Shown here: in pieces, positions 18,055 to 27,034 of the stretch
How the letters are laid out: the number at the start of each line of letters is the position of its first letter
Numbering within the stretch: position 1 is the stretch's first letter
DNA from: Microlunatus phosphovorus NM-1
Lineage (GTDB): Bacteria > Actinomycetota > Actinomycetes > Propionibacteriales > Propionibacteriaceae
Direction: 5' to 3'
Length of the DNA: 64,000 bases
NCBI RefSeq assembly: GCF_000270245.1
Contig: NC_015635.1
Coordinates: forward strand, 4,588,001 to 4,652,000
The notes under the pieces: generated by a model
Databases searched by the model: none
The model's input: only the letters and a program-made list of their open reading frames with translations
What the model was told of the DNA's origin: nothing
Made by a program: the position numbers and the translations under genes

Positions 18055-19614
18055 TCATCGCCCTAGGATGCGGGACCAGCCCGCACGAACGCGCTCAATC
18101 GTAGTCTGGCCGCGGAAAGCCTTGTGTGGCAGCGCGGCGACGGCTGCGGTCAGCGTGACGGGTGACCCATCGGTCACCACGGTCAGCACGACATCGCCCG
18201 AGGACCAGGTCGCGGTGCTCGGCATCCCGCTCGTGACCCAGGCACCAAGGGTCTTGTTCTGGGTACTGCCGGCCGGTGCGTCCTCCAGCCGGCCGCGCTG
18301 TTCGACGACACTGACCGTGGTGAGTCCGTCGCTGTAGATCAGATGCACGAGGTCCGGGTGGGCGGGACCATCGGTACGGATCCGCTGCAACTGCAGACCG
18401 GCCAGCCGATCGAAGCAGATCCAACCGTTCTTGCGCAGCTCGGCTGCCCGCGAGAGCGTGAGCGTGGTCGTCGTCCGTGCCGGCGAGGCAGGCAACGCGA
18501 CCGTATCCTCGCTCACCTGCCCCATCTGCAGGTCGGTCAACCGGCTCGAGGTCACCAGGTTGCCGTAACCATCGAAGGTCTCCTGTCCCAGGATGAGAAA
18601 GGTCTGCTCGCCGATCCACCAGCGGGCTACCACGCCGTCCGCCTCGTCGTCGGCCGCCGGCTCGGCTCCGCCGGCTGTCTGATCGCCTGGCTGATCAGGA
18701 GCCGGCACCGACGGGTCGACCGCCTCGACCACGACAGCGGGACGACCGCCATACAGCTGTCCCTTCCAGCCACGCAGCGTATAGCGGCGCGCCAGCAACT
18801 GGACCAAGTCGGCATCGGCCAGTCGACTCGAGTGCTCCGACTCGATATAGGTCAGCGTGACCGGCGCCGCCGACGAGTCCGACGGCACGGTCCGCAGCTC
18901 CAAACCGGTATCGCCGCGGCTGATCACCTGCACCGTGTTGCTCACCTGCTGTCCGTCGCGGGTCAGTGTGACGACCTGGTTCGCGGTGTAACTCGACTCC
19001 CAGCCGGCCTGGCCGGCGCGCACCAAGACCTTGATCGCTTTCGACTTCGACAGCGGCTTGCCCGACCGCGAGATCGGCTCCGGGCGATCCATATTGGTGC
19101 CGGTGACCGGTGCCAGACCCTGCAAAGCCCCACTGACCCGCCCGTCCAAGGGAAAGCCAGAGACGGCAGTGGTGAACTCGATGGTGGCCTGCCTCGTCGG
19201 ATCGACGTTCGCCAGACTCACGGCCGGCGCGCTGACGTAACCGATGCCGAGGATGGCCAGCACGGCCAGGCTGGACCCCAGCACAGCCGCGAGCACGCGC
19301 GCACGTACCAGCTGCTGGCGAGTAGGCAGCCGACCAGGTGTCTGGGTGCGGCGAAACGGACGCGTCCACAGTGGCTCGGTGGCCTCGTCGCCGGCGATCG
19401 AGACGAGGCGATCCGACAGATCGACCGGCGCCGAGTCCAAGGTGCCGGCTGCGGTCAGCAGCGATCGGATGTGCCGCATCTCCGCGACGTCTCGTCGGCA
19501 GTCGGCACAATCGACCAGATGGGCCAGAAGCCGCTCGCGGTCACTGTCCCCCAGCGCACCATCGACGTACGCCGACCGGAGTTCGTCCAGGTCAGCGCAG
19601 GACTCCGGCCTCAC
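18055..19614 (-). CDS. Fused RseA-like zinc anti-sigma factor and RseB-like sensor
   Basis: 519 aa. The GTG at 19614 overlaps the sigE stop (GTGA). The N-terminus is a zinc-binding anti-sigma domain: Cys6, His32, Cys36 and Cys39 give the CxnHx3Cx2C pattern (AHLVDCADC). One membrane helix follows at about 100-125 ([25 protein letters not shown]). The extracellular 390 residues resemble MucB/RseB: a LolA-like front part, then a C-terminal domain with [42 protein letters not shown] and [23 protein letters not shown]. In E. coli RseA and RseB are separate; mycobacterial RseA lacks this part. It likely holds SigE inactive and senses envelope lipid or protein stress in the same chain. Confidence 0.8.
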   Translation of the reverse strand: MRPESCADLDELRSAYVDGALGDSDRERLLAHLVDCADCRRDVAEMRHIRSLLTAAGTLDSAPVDLSDRLVSIAGDEATEPLWTRPFRRTQTPGRLPTRQQLVRARVLAAVLGSSLAVLAILGIGYVSAPAVSLANVDPTRQATIEFTTAVSGFPLDGRVSGALQGLAPVTGTNMDRPEPISRSGKPLSKSKAIKVLVRAGQAGWESSYTANQVVTLTRDGQQVSNTVQVISRGDTGLELRTVPSDSSAAPVTLTYIESEHSSRLADADLVQLLARRYTLRGWKGQLYGGRPAVVVEAVDPSVPAPDQPGDQTAGGAEPAADDEADGVVARWWIGEQTFLILGQETFDGYGNLVTSSRLTDLQMGQVSEDTVALPASPARTTTTLTLSRAAELRKNGWICFDRLAGLQLQRIRTDGPAHPDLVHLIYSDGLTTVSVVEQRGRLEDAPAGSTQNKTLGAWVTSGMPSTATWSSGDVVLTVVTDGSPVTLTAAVAALPHKAFRGQTTIERVRAGWSRILGR

Positions 19615-20333
19615 GAACCCCTCGCGTACCCCGGTATCGACTGACCGGCCAGCGCCGGCATCCCGCCCTGTTCGACCTCGACACCCAGATAGCGCTCGCG
19701 CTCGCCGCTCGGGCGCCGGTGTGCCAGCGCCGTACGCAACTGCGCCCGACCACGGTGGATGCGGCTGCGGACGGTGCCGATCTTGGTGTCCAAGACCGCA
19801 GCGATCTCCTCGTACGTCAGTCCCTCGATGTCACAGAGCACCACGGCGGCGCGGAACTCCGGCGACAGGGCCGCCAGGGCGGCGGCGACGTCATGATCGA
19901 GACCGGCGTCGGCGAGCACCTCCGACGGCGTGGGCCAGTTGCTCGGCAGCCGCTCGTCGGCGCCGTCGGCGAGTCCGTCGAAGCGGATCTTCTGCTTGCG
20001 GCGGGCTGAGTCCAAGAACAGGTTGGTGGTGATGCGGTGCAGCCAGCCTTCGAACGTACCCGGCTGGAAGGTGTGCAGTGAGCGGAAGACCCGGACGAAA
20101 ACATCCTGGGTGAGATCCTCGGCATCGTGGGGGTTGCCGGTCAGCCGGTACGCCAACCGATAGACCCGCGCACTGTGGTCCCGGACGATCTGCTCCCAGC
20201 TCGGCGGCGTCCACTGCTGCGGGGCTGGGGGCGCCCAGGTCCGACCGGGAGCAGCCGTCCCTGCTGCACTCGACACCGCGGGAGTCGACCCCGCGGTCGT
20301 CGGGACGGTTTCAGGCGCCGGCCAGTGAGTCAC
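19611..20333 (-). CDS. sigE: ECF RNA polymerase sigma factor SigE
   Basis: 240 aa. GTG 20333 is chosen because a strong GGGAGG lies 4-6 nt upstream; longer versions begin in non-conserved sequence. Region 2 ([32 protein letters not shown] ... [17 protein letters not shown]) and region 4 ([50 protein letters not shown]) are complete, separated by about 50 residues. The N-terminal 45 residues are Pro/Ala-rich. It is coupled to the anti-sigma gene. A role in envelope stress is inferred from the htrA/tatB context and from mycobacterial SigE. Positions 20334-20495 hold the promoter region; I could not identify a certain ECF -35/-10. Confidence 0.93.
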   Translation of the reverse strand: MTHWPAPETVPTTAGSTPAVSSAAGTAAPGRTWAPPAPQQWTPPSWEQIVRDHSARVYRLAYRLTGNPHDAEDLTQDVFVRVFRSLHTFQPGTFEGWLHRITTNLFLDSARRKQKIRFDGLADGADERLPSNWPTPSEVLADAGLDHDVAAALAALSPEFRAAVVLCDIEGLTYEEIAAVLDTKIGTVRSRIHRGRAQLRTALAHRRPSGERERYLGVEVEQGGMPALAGQSIPGYARGS

Positions 20334-20495
20334 GACGCCTCCCTTCCCTTGCTTGTCGATCACCAACGGACTCTTATTCTCCCGGATGATTCTGGGCAGA
20401 GACTGAGACGAAGCTGTCAGCAGCCTGTGCGCCGGGCCGCTTGTGACCAAAGTCTCGGTGAGCGATGTCTCCCCGAAATCAACGTCGCAGGTCGC

Positions 20496-21395
20496 TCAGA
20501 CGTTCCCGATCGGCAGACCTGCTGCCTCCAGCGCAGCGACCAGGCCGGCGACCTCGGCCTCGGTCGCCACCGGCATCGGCGAACGCAGCAGGCCGTTGCC
20601 GTATCCCTGTAGCCGCAGACCGGCCTTGACCAGGATGCAGCCTTGGGTGGCGAAGACGCCAGTGAAGATCGGCAGCAGCTTCCGGTGCCAGGCCAGGGCG
20701 CCGGCCACGTCACCGCCCAGATAGGCCTCGATCAACGACCGCATCCCGACTGCGCTGAAGTGAGTCGAGGTGCCGACCACCCCGACCGCGCCGATCGAGA
20801 GCAGTGGCAGCGTCATGCCATCATCGCCGGAGTAGTAGGCCAGATCGGTGGCGGCCAGCACCTTCGCCGACGCCTGGAGATCGCCCTTGGCATCCTTCAC
20901 CGCGACGATCCGCGGGTGCTCGGCCAGCCGGAGCATGGTGTCGGTGGCGATCGGAACGCCCGCGCGATGCGGGATGTCGTACAGCATGATCGGCAGCTCG
21001 GATGCGTCGGCCACGGCCGTGAAGTGCATCAGCACACCGCTTTGCGGCGGCCGCGAGTAGTAAGGGGTGACGACCAGCAGTCCGGCCGCGCCGTCCTGGG
21101 CCGCCGCCGCGGCCAGCGTTCGAGTGTGCTCGGTGCTGAACGTGCCGACCCCGGCCAGGACGGTGCTGCGGTCCCCGACTGCGGCCACGACAACCCGGAG
21201 CAACTCGCTCTTCTCCGCGTCGGTGGTGGTCGGCGACTCCCCGGTCGTCCCGCTGATCACCAATCCGTCGTTCCCCAGCTCGTCGACCAGGTACGTCGCC
21301 AGCGCCGCAGCACCGTCGTAGTCGACCTTCCCCTCGTCGGTGAACGGGGTCACCATCGCCGTGAGCAGGCGTCCGAACGGAGGCGCGGGGGTCAT
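20496..21395 (-). CDS. dapA: 4-hydroxy-tetrahydrodipicolinate synthase
   Basis: 299 aa. It condenses pyruvate and aspartate semialdehyde in the first committed lysine/diaminopimelate step. The aldolase barrel motifs are clear: GTTGESPTT, VTPYYSRPPQ, the catalytic Tyr in MLYDIPHRAG (about 137) and the Schiff-base Lys in IVAVKDAKGD (about 165). Length is normal. Starts at ATG 21395 behind a leaderless promoter, divergent from the O-methyltransferase with 179 bp between start codons. With dapC, dapD and dapE it makes four diaminopimelate genes within 26 kb. Confidence 0.96.
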   Translation of the reverse strand: MTPAPPFGRLLTAMVTPFTDEGKVDYDGAAALATYLVDELGNDGLVISGTTGESPTTTDAEKSELLRVVVAAVGDRSTVLAGVGTFSTEHTRTLAAAAAQDGAAGLLVVTPYYSRPPQSGVLMHFTAVADASELPIMLYDIPHRAGVPIATDTMLRLAEHPRIVAVKDAKGDLQASAKVLAATDLAYYSGDDGMTLPLLSIGAVGVVGTSTHFSAVGMRSLIEAYLGGDVAGALAWHRKLLPIFTGVFATQGCILVKAGLRLQGYGNGLLRSPMPVATEAEVAGLVAALEAAGLPIGNV

Positions 21396-21401
21396 TGAGG
21401 C

Positions 21402-21407
21402 ATCCTA
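21402..21407 (-). promoter_or_regulatory. -10 box (TAGGAT) of the leaderless dapA promoter
   Basis: TAGGAT on the minus strand is followed by GCCTCA and the ATG of dapA at 21395, with no Shine-Dalgarno. Confidence 0.6.
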
Positions 21408-21560
21408 ACCGTGGAATTTGTCGTCTAAGCCAGGCGATCACTGGTCAAACAATAGAAGTTACTGCATCCGGAGCCGACTCCCGTGAGTCGGTCGCCGGCC
21501 CGTGACCGCCTGCTGCAACCACATGTTATTGCCCCGGCGCCTGCTTCAGCCGGCAACCAC

Positions 21561-21566
21561 TAGGCT
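21561..21566 (+). promoter_or_regulatory. -10 box (TAGGCT) of the leaderless O-methyltransferase promoter
   Basis: TAGGCT ends 8 nt before the GTG at 21575. An in-frame TTG at 21566 would overlap the box, which argues for the GTG as start. Confidence 0.5.
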
Positions 21567-21574
21567 TGACGTCC

Positions 21575-22237
21575 GTGACCGCCGTACCTGTCAAGACCCC
21601 TGTGAAGTCCGCTCCCAAGGCCGCGTCCTGGGCGTACGCGGAGGATCTCGTCGCCGAGTCCGAAGCCGCCGCCGAAGCACGCGCGGCTGCCGCGCCCCTG
21701 GGCGTCGCACCGCTGGGCCGGGGCACCGCGAGCGCATTGACGTTCTTGGCGTCCGTGGTCCACGCCAAGGCGGTCGTGGAGATCGGCACCGGATCCGGGG
21801 TTTCCGGGCTGGCCCTGTTCGCCGGCATGAAGCCGGACGGCATCCTCACCAGCATCGACATCGAGCCGGAGCACCAACGGGTCGCCCGGAAGGCGTTCCT
21901 GTCGGTCGGCATCCCGACCCAGCGCTTCCGGTTGATCGCCGGCGCCGCGTTGAATGTGCTCCCCCGGCTCAGCGACGGGGCGTACGACCTGGTCTTCATC
22001 GACGCCGACAAGGTCGAATACCCCGCGTACGTGGAGCAGGGCGTACGACTGCTGCGTCCCGGCGGCATCCTGGCCGTCGACAACGCGCTGTGGCACGACC
22101 GCACCGCCGACCCCAGCAACGACGACGACGAGACCATCGCCATCCGCGACGCGCTGAGCATGGTCACCGACGACGAGAGCCTGCGCCCCGCCCTGCTCCC
22201 CGTCGGCGACGGCCTCCTGGTCGCCGTCAAGCTCTGA
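21575..22237 (+). CDS. SAM-dependent O-methyltransferase (CCoAOMT type)
   Basis: 220 aa from GTG 21575. The class I methyltransferase core is clear: motif I VVEIGTGSGVSGLALF, the acidic end of strand 2 (LTSIDIEPEHQRVARKAF), YDLVFIDADKVEYPAYVEQGVRLLRPGGILAVDNALWHDRTADPS with the metal-binding DAD...DN pattern of cation-dependent COMTs. The substrate is unknown. In M. tuberculosis a homologous gene (Rv1220c) sits beside sigE; here dapA lies between. It converges on the DUF559 gene across a 68-bp palindrome. Confidence 0.9.
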   Translation: MTAVPVKTPVKSAPKAASWAYAEDLVAESEAAAEARAAAAPLGVAPLGRGTASALTFLASVVHAKAVVEIGTGSGVSGLALFAGMKPDGILTSIDIEPEHQRVARKAFLSVGIPTQRFRLIAGAALNVLPRLSDGAYDLVFIDADKVEYPAYVEQGVRLLRPGGILAVDNALWHDRTADPSNDDDETIAIRDALSMVTDDESLRPALLPVGDGLLVAVKL

Positions 22238-22251
22238 CGCCAGCCCACCCC

Positions 22252-22319
22252 GATCTGCTCGATCTTGTCGGTTCTGCTCTATCTCTAGGTAGTGCAGCGC
22301 CGACAAACCCGAGCAGATC
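22252..22319. repeat. 68-bp dispersed palindrome (family A, copy 1)
   Basis: Arms begin GATCTGCTCGATCTTGTCGG and end CCGACAAACCCGAGCAGATC; an inner arm pair CTGCTCTATCT / AGGTAGTGCAG brings the middle close to a continuous hairpin. It starts 14 nt after the O-methyltransferase stop and ends 18 nt from the stop of the convergent DUF559 gene. Confidence 0.9.
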
Positions 22320-22337
22320 CGGCGGCCCTCCAGACCC

Positions 22338-23279
22338 TCACCCCGCCTGGGGAAAGCGCTTGGCGCGGTCGAATGCACGGAGGATCCGATCCTCGATGAC
22401 CTGTGGAGTCCACAGGTCATCCCAGGTCCACCGCACGACCTGCCAGCCCTGATCTCGGATGGCGTCCTCGCGCAGCTTCTCGCGGAGCACGGCCTCCTCG
22501 ATCGTCTCTCCCGGGCGGAGGAATCGTCCGTACTTCACCTTTCCGTCGAACTCCCCGACGGTACGCCGTTCCAGCCAGGCGAAGTCGCACCGGCCGACCA
22601 ACTGGCCGCAGTGGTCGAGCACCTCGTACTGCAGCGTGGGTGCCGGCACGGGCATCCGCTGGATCCTGATCCGGCTGAACGACTCACCAACGCTCTCACT
22701 TCGTCCATCGGCGAACGCGAGCACTCTGCGTGCCTGTGGTGCTCCCAACCACGACCTGGCTTGCTCGACGCTCTCCGCGAGCTGCCCGACATCGGCACCG
22801 AGCGCGAGTCCGCCATCAGCGACGGCGACCGCTTGCTCGTACGACGCGGTCCGTGCGAGATCCACGACCGTACGAGCAAGGGAAGTCACCGGGTGACCGT
22901 CGATGACCCCACGATCGAGGTCTCTCAGCGGTGAGCCATGCACCCGTAGGGCAGGGCGGACCGCCCCGCCACCTCGTCGGTCACGGGTCACGTGGACGGT
23001 CTCCGTCATCGCCGGAAATAGTGGCAGCCGATGAAGGGCGGCAGCCGACCCATGACTCAGCGCTGCCCTCGGATGCAGTTGCGGCATGGTGCCATCGATC
23101 AGCTGGAGGTGTCGGGTCCGCAGCGCCCACGGGTCGGCAGCGTCAGCAACGCCGGACGCCCGGAGATAGGCACCTCGGCGTAGCCGGATGAGCTCGCCTC
23201 GGCGGACCATTCGGGCCACCTCGTCGCTCGTCACCCCAAGCCGCCGGAAGTCACTGGCAAGAATCACGTTGTTGTCCAT
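22338..23279 (-). CDS. AbiEi-like N-terminal / DUF559 endonuclease-like protein
   Basis: 313 aa. The N-terminus (VILASDFRRLGVTSDEVARMVRRGELIRLRRGAYL) is the winged-helix 'AbiEi antitoxin N-terminal' type domain; a middle domain has RAALSHGSAAALHRLPL and HPVTSLARTVVDLAR. The C-terminal part (about 200-300) resembles the very-short-patch-repair/DUF559 nuclease fold: GRCDFAWLERRTVGEFDGKVKYG gives an Asp...Glu-x-x-Lys arrangement and RDQGWQVVRWTWDDL is the usual closing motif. Such genes are common in actinobacteria, often without a partner; their role is not settled. None of the neighbours looks like an AbiEii toxin. The gene is bracketed by two family A palindromes. Confidence 0.8.
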   Translation of the reverse strand: MDNNVILASDFRRLGVTSDEVARMVRRGELIRLRRGAYLRASGVADAADPWALRTRHLQLIDGTMPQLHPRAALSHGSAAALHRLPLFPAMTETVHVTRDRRGGGAVRPALRVHGSPLRDLDRGVIDGHPVTSLARTVVDLARTASYEQAVAVADGGLALGADVGQLAESVEQARSWLGAPQARRVLAFADGRSESVGESFSRIRIQRMPVPAPTLQYEVLDHCGQLVGRCDFAWLERRTVGEFDGKVKYGRFLRPGETIEEAVLREKLREDAIRDQGWQVVRWTWDDLWTPQVIEDRILRAFDRAKRFPQAG

Positions 23280-23330
23280 GCAGGACAGCCGACCCGTTGT
23301 GGCAGCCCAAACGCCAACCCGACGTCGGGG

Positions 23331-23339
23331 TTATCCACA
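23331..23339 (+). other. DnaA-box-like TTATCCACA with inverted half partner
   Basis: TTATCCACA is a perfect consensus DnaA box. Five nt later TGGACAA (23345-23351) reads TTGTCCA on the other strand, making an imperfect inverted pair just upstream of the DUF559 gene. One isolated pair is not an origin. Confidence 0.5.
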
Positions 23340-23392
23340 GATAGTGGACAACTTTCTTCGCGGTCACGTACGCGGATCTTGGCGCCCGCCAC

Positions 23393-23460
23393 GATCTGCT
23401 CGATCTTGTCGGATCTGCACCATCTACAGATAGAGCGACGCCAACAAGATCGAGCAGATC
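23393..23460. repeat. 68-bp dispersed palindrome (family A, copy 2)
   Basis: Arms GATCTGCTCGATCTTGTCGG and CCAACAAGATCGAGCAGATC; inner ATCTACAGATAGAGCGA. It lies between the 5' end of the DUF559 gene and the 3' end of glgC (stop at 23506), so it follows glgC. Confidence 0.9.
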
Positions 23461-23505
23461 CCGGGTCGAAAGCACGGGTACGGCCGCGTGACGACCAGCG
23501 CCGAA

Positions 23506-24732
23506 CTACCGCCGGACGGTGATGCCTTTGCCGACCACGGTGATGCCGCCGTCGGAGATGGTGTAGCCGCGGGCACGGTCCTCGTCGAGATCGACGCCCA
23601 CGGTCGCACCGGCCTCGACCAGCACGTTCTTGTCGAGGATGGCGCGCTCGATCACCGCGCCCTCGCCGATCCGGGCGTTCTCGAAGATCACCGACTGACG
23701 GATGTTGGCGTTGTTGGCCACCCGGACATTCGGGGACAGCACGGACTGGTCGATCCGCCCTCCGGAGATGATGCAACCTGGGCTGACGATCGAGTCCGTG
23801 GCGGTGCCGTTGAGGGTGAACTTGGCACCCGGCAACTGCGGCATATTGCTCCAGATCGGCCACCTGGTGTTGTAGAGGTTGAACACCGGGTCGACCGAGA
23901 CCAGATCCATGTGAGCCTCGTGGTAGGCATCGACCGAGCCGACGTCACGCCAGTACGCCTTGTCGCGCTCCCCCGTGCCCGGCACGTCGTTCTTGGTGAA
24001 GTCGTAGACCTGGGCGTTTCCTTGGGACACGAAGCTCGGAATGATGTCGCCGCCCATGTCATGACGTGAGTCGAGGTTCGACGAGTCCGCGAACAGCGCC
24101 TCCACCAGGGCCTCGCAGGTGAAGATGTAGTTGCCCATCGAGGCGAACGACGCATTCGGGTCGTCCGGCAGCCCGGGCGGATCGGCAGGTTTCTCCAGGA
24201 ACTCCTTGATCTTGTTGTCCTCGCCCGCATCGATCACTCCGAAGGCGCTCGCCTGCTCGCGTGGCACCCGGATGCCGGCCACCGTGCAGTCGAGACCACC
24301 CTCGATGTGCGCGTCCAGCATCTGCGAGACGTCCATCCGGTAGATGTTGTCCGCACCGAACACCACCACGTAGTCGGGATTCTCGTCGACGAACAGGTTC
24401 ATCGACTGGAAGATCGCATCGGCGCTGCCCTGGTACCACCGGGGGCCGAGGCGCTGCTGCGCCGGCACCGGGGTCACATAGTTGCCGAGCAGTGTCGACA
24501 TCCGCCAGGTCAGCGAGATGTGCCGGTCGAGCGAGTGGGACTTGTACTGGGTCAGGACGGCGATCTGTCGCATCTCGGCGTTGGCGAGATTGGACAGCAC
24601 GAAGTCGATCAGTCGATAGGTCCCGCCGAAGGGGACGGCGGGCTTGGCGCGGTCCTTCGTGAGCGGCATCAGCCGTTTGCCTTCGCCGCCGGCCAGGACG
24701 ATCGCAAGAACCTTGGGACGCGAGGTTGCCAT
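23506..24732 (-). CDS. glgC: Glucose-1-phosphate adenylyltransferase
   Basis: 408 aa. It makes ADP-glucose from ATP and glucose 1-phosphate for glycogen. The pyrophosphorylase loop [26 protein letters not shown], the GTADAIF-like substrate loop ([14 protein letters not shown]) and [14 protein letters not shown] are present, followed by the left-handed beta-helix tail ([20 protein letters not shown]). ATG 24732 has a leaderless -10 box upstream; a longer version from 24762 would run through that box. It is divergent from glgA with 213 bp between, as in mycobacteria (Rv1213/Rv1212c). Confidence 0.96.
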   Translation of the reverse strand: MATSRPKVLAIVLAGGEGKRLMPLTKDRAKPAVPFGGTYRLIDFVLSNLANAEMRQIAVLTQYKSHSLDRHISLTWRMSTLLGNYVTPVPAQQRLGPRWYQGSADAIFQSMNLFVDENPDYVVVFGADNIYRMDVSQMLDAHIEGGLDCTVAGIRVPREQASAFGVIDAGEDNKIKEFLEKPADPPGLPDDPNASFASMGNYIFTCEALVEALFADSSNLDSRHDMGGDIIPSFVSQGNAQVYDFTKNDVPGTGERDKAYWRDVGSVDAYHEAHMDLVSVDPVFNLYNTRWPIWSNMPQLPGAKFTLNGTATDSIVSPGCIISGGRIDQSVLSPNVRVANNANIRQSVIFENARIGEGAVIERAILDKNVLVEAGATVGVDLDEDRARGYTISDGGITVVGKGITVRR

Positions 24733-24739
24733 GTGTTGA

Positions 24740-24745
24740 AACCTA
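24740..24745 (-). promoter_or_regulatory. -10 box (TAGGTT) of the leaderless glgC promoter
   Basis: TAGGTT on the minus strand, then 7 nt (TCAACAC), then the ATG at 24732; no Shine-Dalgarno in between. Confidence 0.55.
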
Positions 24746-24945
24746 TCCTTGCTCGACGCCAATGCCGGGACCGGTGCCCGGATCCGGATTCAACCTAGGC
24801 GCTTCCACGGTCGGGCGACAAGCGGCCAAGCACGTGTCTCGTGCCGACGGTGATCACCGTCCGGTCAGCACCCCGGTCGGGGCTCGCGCTCACAAGATCA
24901 GCGGTCCCTTTTCGACACCGTACGGGCTGTGCAACGATGCCCAGC

Positions 24946-26151
24946 ATGAGCCCAGCGAACGGTGACCGTCTCAGCATCTCGTTGTTCACCCGGGAGTACC
25001 CGCCCTCGATCTACGGCGGCGCCGGCGTGCACGTCGCCCAACTCGTCCCCCAGTTGCGCAAGCTGATCGATGTCGACGTGCAGTGCATGGGCGAGCCTCG
25101 CGAAGGGGCGACCGCCCACCCGGAGACCTATCCCGAGGGAGCCAACGCCGCCCTGCGCGTCTTCGGAGCCGACCTGGCGATGGCGGCCGCTGTGCCGCAG
25201 GTCGATCTGATCCACTCCCACACCTGGTACGCGAATCTGGGCGGCATGCTCGGCGCGATGTTCCAGGACATCCCGCACGTGACCACCGCGCACTCGCTGG
25301 AGCCGCACCGTCCATGGAAGGCCGAGCAGCTCGGCGGCGGCTACCGGCTGTCGTCCTGGGCGGAGCGCACCGCCTTCGAGGCCGCCGACGCGGTGATCGC
25401 GGTGAGTGCCGGGATGCGCACCGACACCCTGGACTCGTACCGAGACCTGGATCCGGCCAAGGTGCATGTGGTCCGCAACGGCATCGACACCGACGAGTTC
25501 GCCCCCGACGCGGGCACCGACATCGTGACCGATCTCGGGATCGACCTCGACAAGCCGTCCGTGGTCTTCGTCGGGCGGATCACCCGGCAGAAGGGGCTGA
25601 TCCACCTGGTCCGGGCTGCCGAGTATCTCGACCCGGACACCCAGCTCGTGCTGCTGGCCGGCGCCCCCGACACCCCCGAGATCGCGCAGCAGATCGGCGA
25701 TGCGTTCGCGACGGTCGAGGCGAAGCGGGGCAACGTGATCTGGATCGAGAAGATGCTGCCGCGGGCACAGGTCCGGCAGGTGCTCTCGCATGCGACGGTG
25801 TTCGCCTGCCCGTCGGTGTACGAGCCGCTCGGCATCGTCAACCTCGAGGCGATGGCCTGCGAGACCGCCGTGGTCGCCTCGGCGGTCGGCGGCATCCCCG
25901 AGGTCGTCGTCGACGGCGAGACCGGCTATCTGGTGCCCTACGATCCGGCCCAGGCCGATGACCCCGCGGCCGTCGCCGAGTTCGAGCAGGGCATGGCGAC
26001 CAAGATCAACGAGTTGACCCGGGATCCGGATCGTGCGTCAGCTTTCGGACTGGCGGGTCGGCAGCGGTGCATCGACGAGTTCTCCTGGGCCAAGATCGCC
26101 GCGGAGACCGTCGACGTCTACCGTGCCGCGATCGCCGCACACGCCGGCTGA
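24946..26151 (+). CDS. glgA: GT4 glycogen synthase / maltose-1-phosphate synthase
   Basis: 401 aa. ATG 24946 (MSPANGDRLSISLFTREYPPSIYGGAGVHV) gives a conventional N-terminus; ATG 24937 is an alternative. Actinobacterial GT4-type 'GlgA': the acceptor-side loop YPPSIYGGAGVHV, IHSHTWYANLGG, the donor-site VFVGRITRQKGLIHLVRAA and the E-x7-E motif EPLGIVNLEAMACETAVVAS. The mycobacterial orthologue (GlgM) joins ADP-glucose and glucose 1-phosphate to maltose 1-phosphate rather than simply elongating glycogen; which reaction runs here cannot be read from sequence alone. Divergent partner of glgC. Confidence 0.93.
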   Translation: MSPANGDRLSISLFTREYPPSIYGGAGVHVAQLVPQLRKLIDVDVQCMGEPREGATAHPETYPEGANAALRVFGADLAMAAAVPQVDLIHSHTWYANLGGMLGAMFQDIPHVTTAHSLEPHRPWKAEQLGGGYRLSSWAERTAFEAADAVIAVSAGMRTDTLDSYRDLDPAKVHVVRNGIDTDEFAPDAGTDIVTDLGIDLDKPSVVFVGRITRQKGLIHLVRAAEYLDPDTQLVLLAGAPDTPEIAQQIGDAFATVEAKRGNVIWIEKMLPRAQVRQVLSHATVFACPSVYEPLGIVNLEAMACETAVVASAVGGIPEVVVDGETGYLVPYDPAQADDPAAVAEFEQGMATKINELTRDPDRASAFGLAGRQRCIDEFSWAKIAAETVDVYRAAIAAHAG

Positions 26152-26191
26152 AACTCGATCCTGCGGCTTCGGTCATGAGCTGGCCTCGATC

Positions 26192-26884
26192 ATGATCGGG
26201 CCGAATCGGTACGCCGATCGGGTCGAGGGCGGTCTGGTCCTGGCCGACGAGATCGTGCGTACGGTCGAACCGTCCCTGCTCACGAGTGATCCAGGCGGCG
26301 CGGGTCTCGGAGCGGTCAGCCCGGTCGTGCTCGCCCTGCCGCGAGGAGGCGTACCCGTCGCCGCTCCGGTCGCACAGGCTCTCGGGGTCCCGCTGTCAGT
26401 GCTGGTGGTACGCAAGCTCGGCGCACCCGGGCAGCCCGAACTGGCCATCGGGGCGATTGCCGCGATCGGTGACCGGGTCGAACAGGTGATCAACACCGAC
26501 TGGGTGCGTCAACTGGGCTTGTCCGATCGTCGGCTGTCCCGTCTGATCGACCGCGAGACCGCCGTGCTGCAGAGCCGGGTCGCGGCGTTCGGTTCGGCGC
26601 CACCGGTCGCCGGGCGCGTGGTGATCGTCGTGGACGACGGGCTGGCCACCGGGGCCACCATGCGCGCCGCCGTGGCGGCCGTCCGCCGGGCCGGCGCATC
26701 GTTGGTGATCGCAGCTGCGCCGGTCGGCGCGGCAGAAGCCTGCCACGATCTGGAGCAGTTGGCCGACCTGGTGGTCTGCCCGCGCCGCCCTGACCCGTTC
26801 CGCGCGGTCGGTGAGCACTATCGAGACTTCACCCAGACAACCGACTCCGAGGTGCTCGAGATCCTCGGCCGCTCCGGTCCCTGA
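26192..26884 (+). CDS. Phosphoribosyltransferase-domain protein
   Basis: 230 aa, ATG 26192. The PRPP-binding loop VVIVVDDGLATGATMRAAV is typical of type I phosphoribosyltransferases; LALPRGGVPVAAPVAQALGVPLSVLVVRKLGAPGQPELAIGAIA is the conserved front motif of the family of stand-alone actinobacterial PRTases of unknown substrate. No second domain (hydrolase or kinase) is attached, unlike many homologues. It lies 40 nt after glgA but without a clear ribosome-binding site, so operon membership is uncertain. Confidence 0.85.
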   Translation: MIGPNRYADRVEGGLVLADEIVRTVEPSLLTSDPGGAGLGAVSPVVLALPRGGVPVAAPVAQALGVPLSVLVVRKLGAPGQPELAIGAIAAIGDRVEQVINTDWVRQLGLSDRRLSRLIDRETAVLQSRVAAFGSAPPVAGRVVIVVDDGLATGATMRAAVAAVRRAGASLVIAAAPVGAAEACHDLEQLADLVVCPRRPDPFRAVGEHYRDFTQTTDSEVLEILGRSGP

Positions 26885-26958
26885 CCTCATCGTCGTTCCG
26901 AGACGAATCTTGCGGCCGCTCCGGTCGCCCGGATCCGACTCCTCGACCCGGCCCCGAT

Positions 26959-27034
26959 CCCGACTTCGCACCATTTCGGTCTACCCCGCATGGGGTGTAC
27001 CCGGTGCGCAGTCGCATGAAATGGTGCGAAGTGG
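26959..27034. repeat. 76-bp nested palindrome (family B, copy 2)
   Basis: Outer arms CGACTTCGCACCATTTC and GAAATGGTGCGAAGT match copy 1 at 15933-16021; an inner TACCCC / GGGGTGTA pair differs, but GGTGCGCAGT to the right is shared. Again between convergent 3' ends (phosphoribosyltransferase and ybaK). Confidence 0.8.

Noticed and set aside
22338-23279. Complete AbiE toxin-antitoxin system
   Set aside because: No nucleotidyltransferase toxin (AbiEii) is adjacent, and the C-terminus looks like a nuclease, not an AbiEi antitoxin.
23331-23351. Replication origin from the DnaA-box pair
   Set aside because: Only one full and one partial box, and no dnaA/dnaN, AT-rich unwinding element or parAB nearby.
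24915-24945. Leaderless promoter for glgA
   Set aside because: No TAnnnT box lies 6-8 nt before either candidate ATG.
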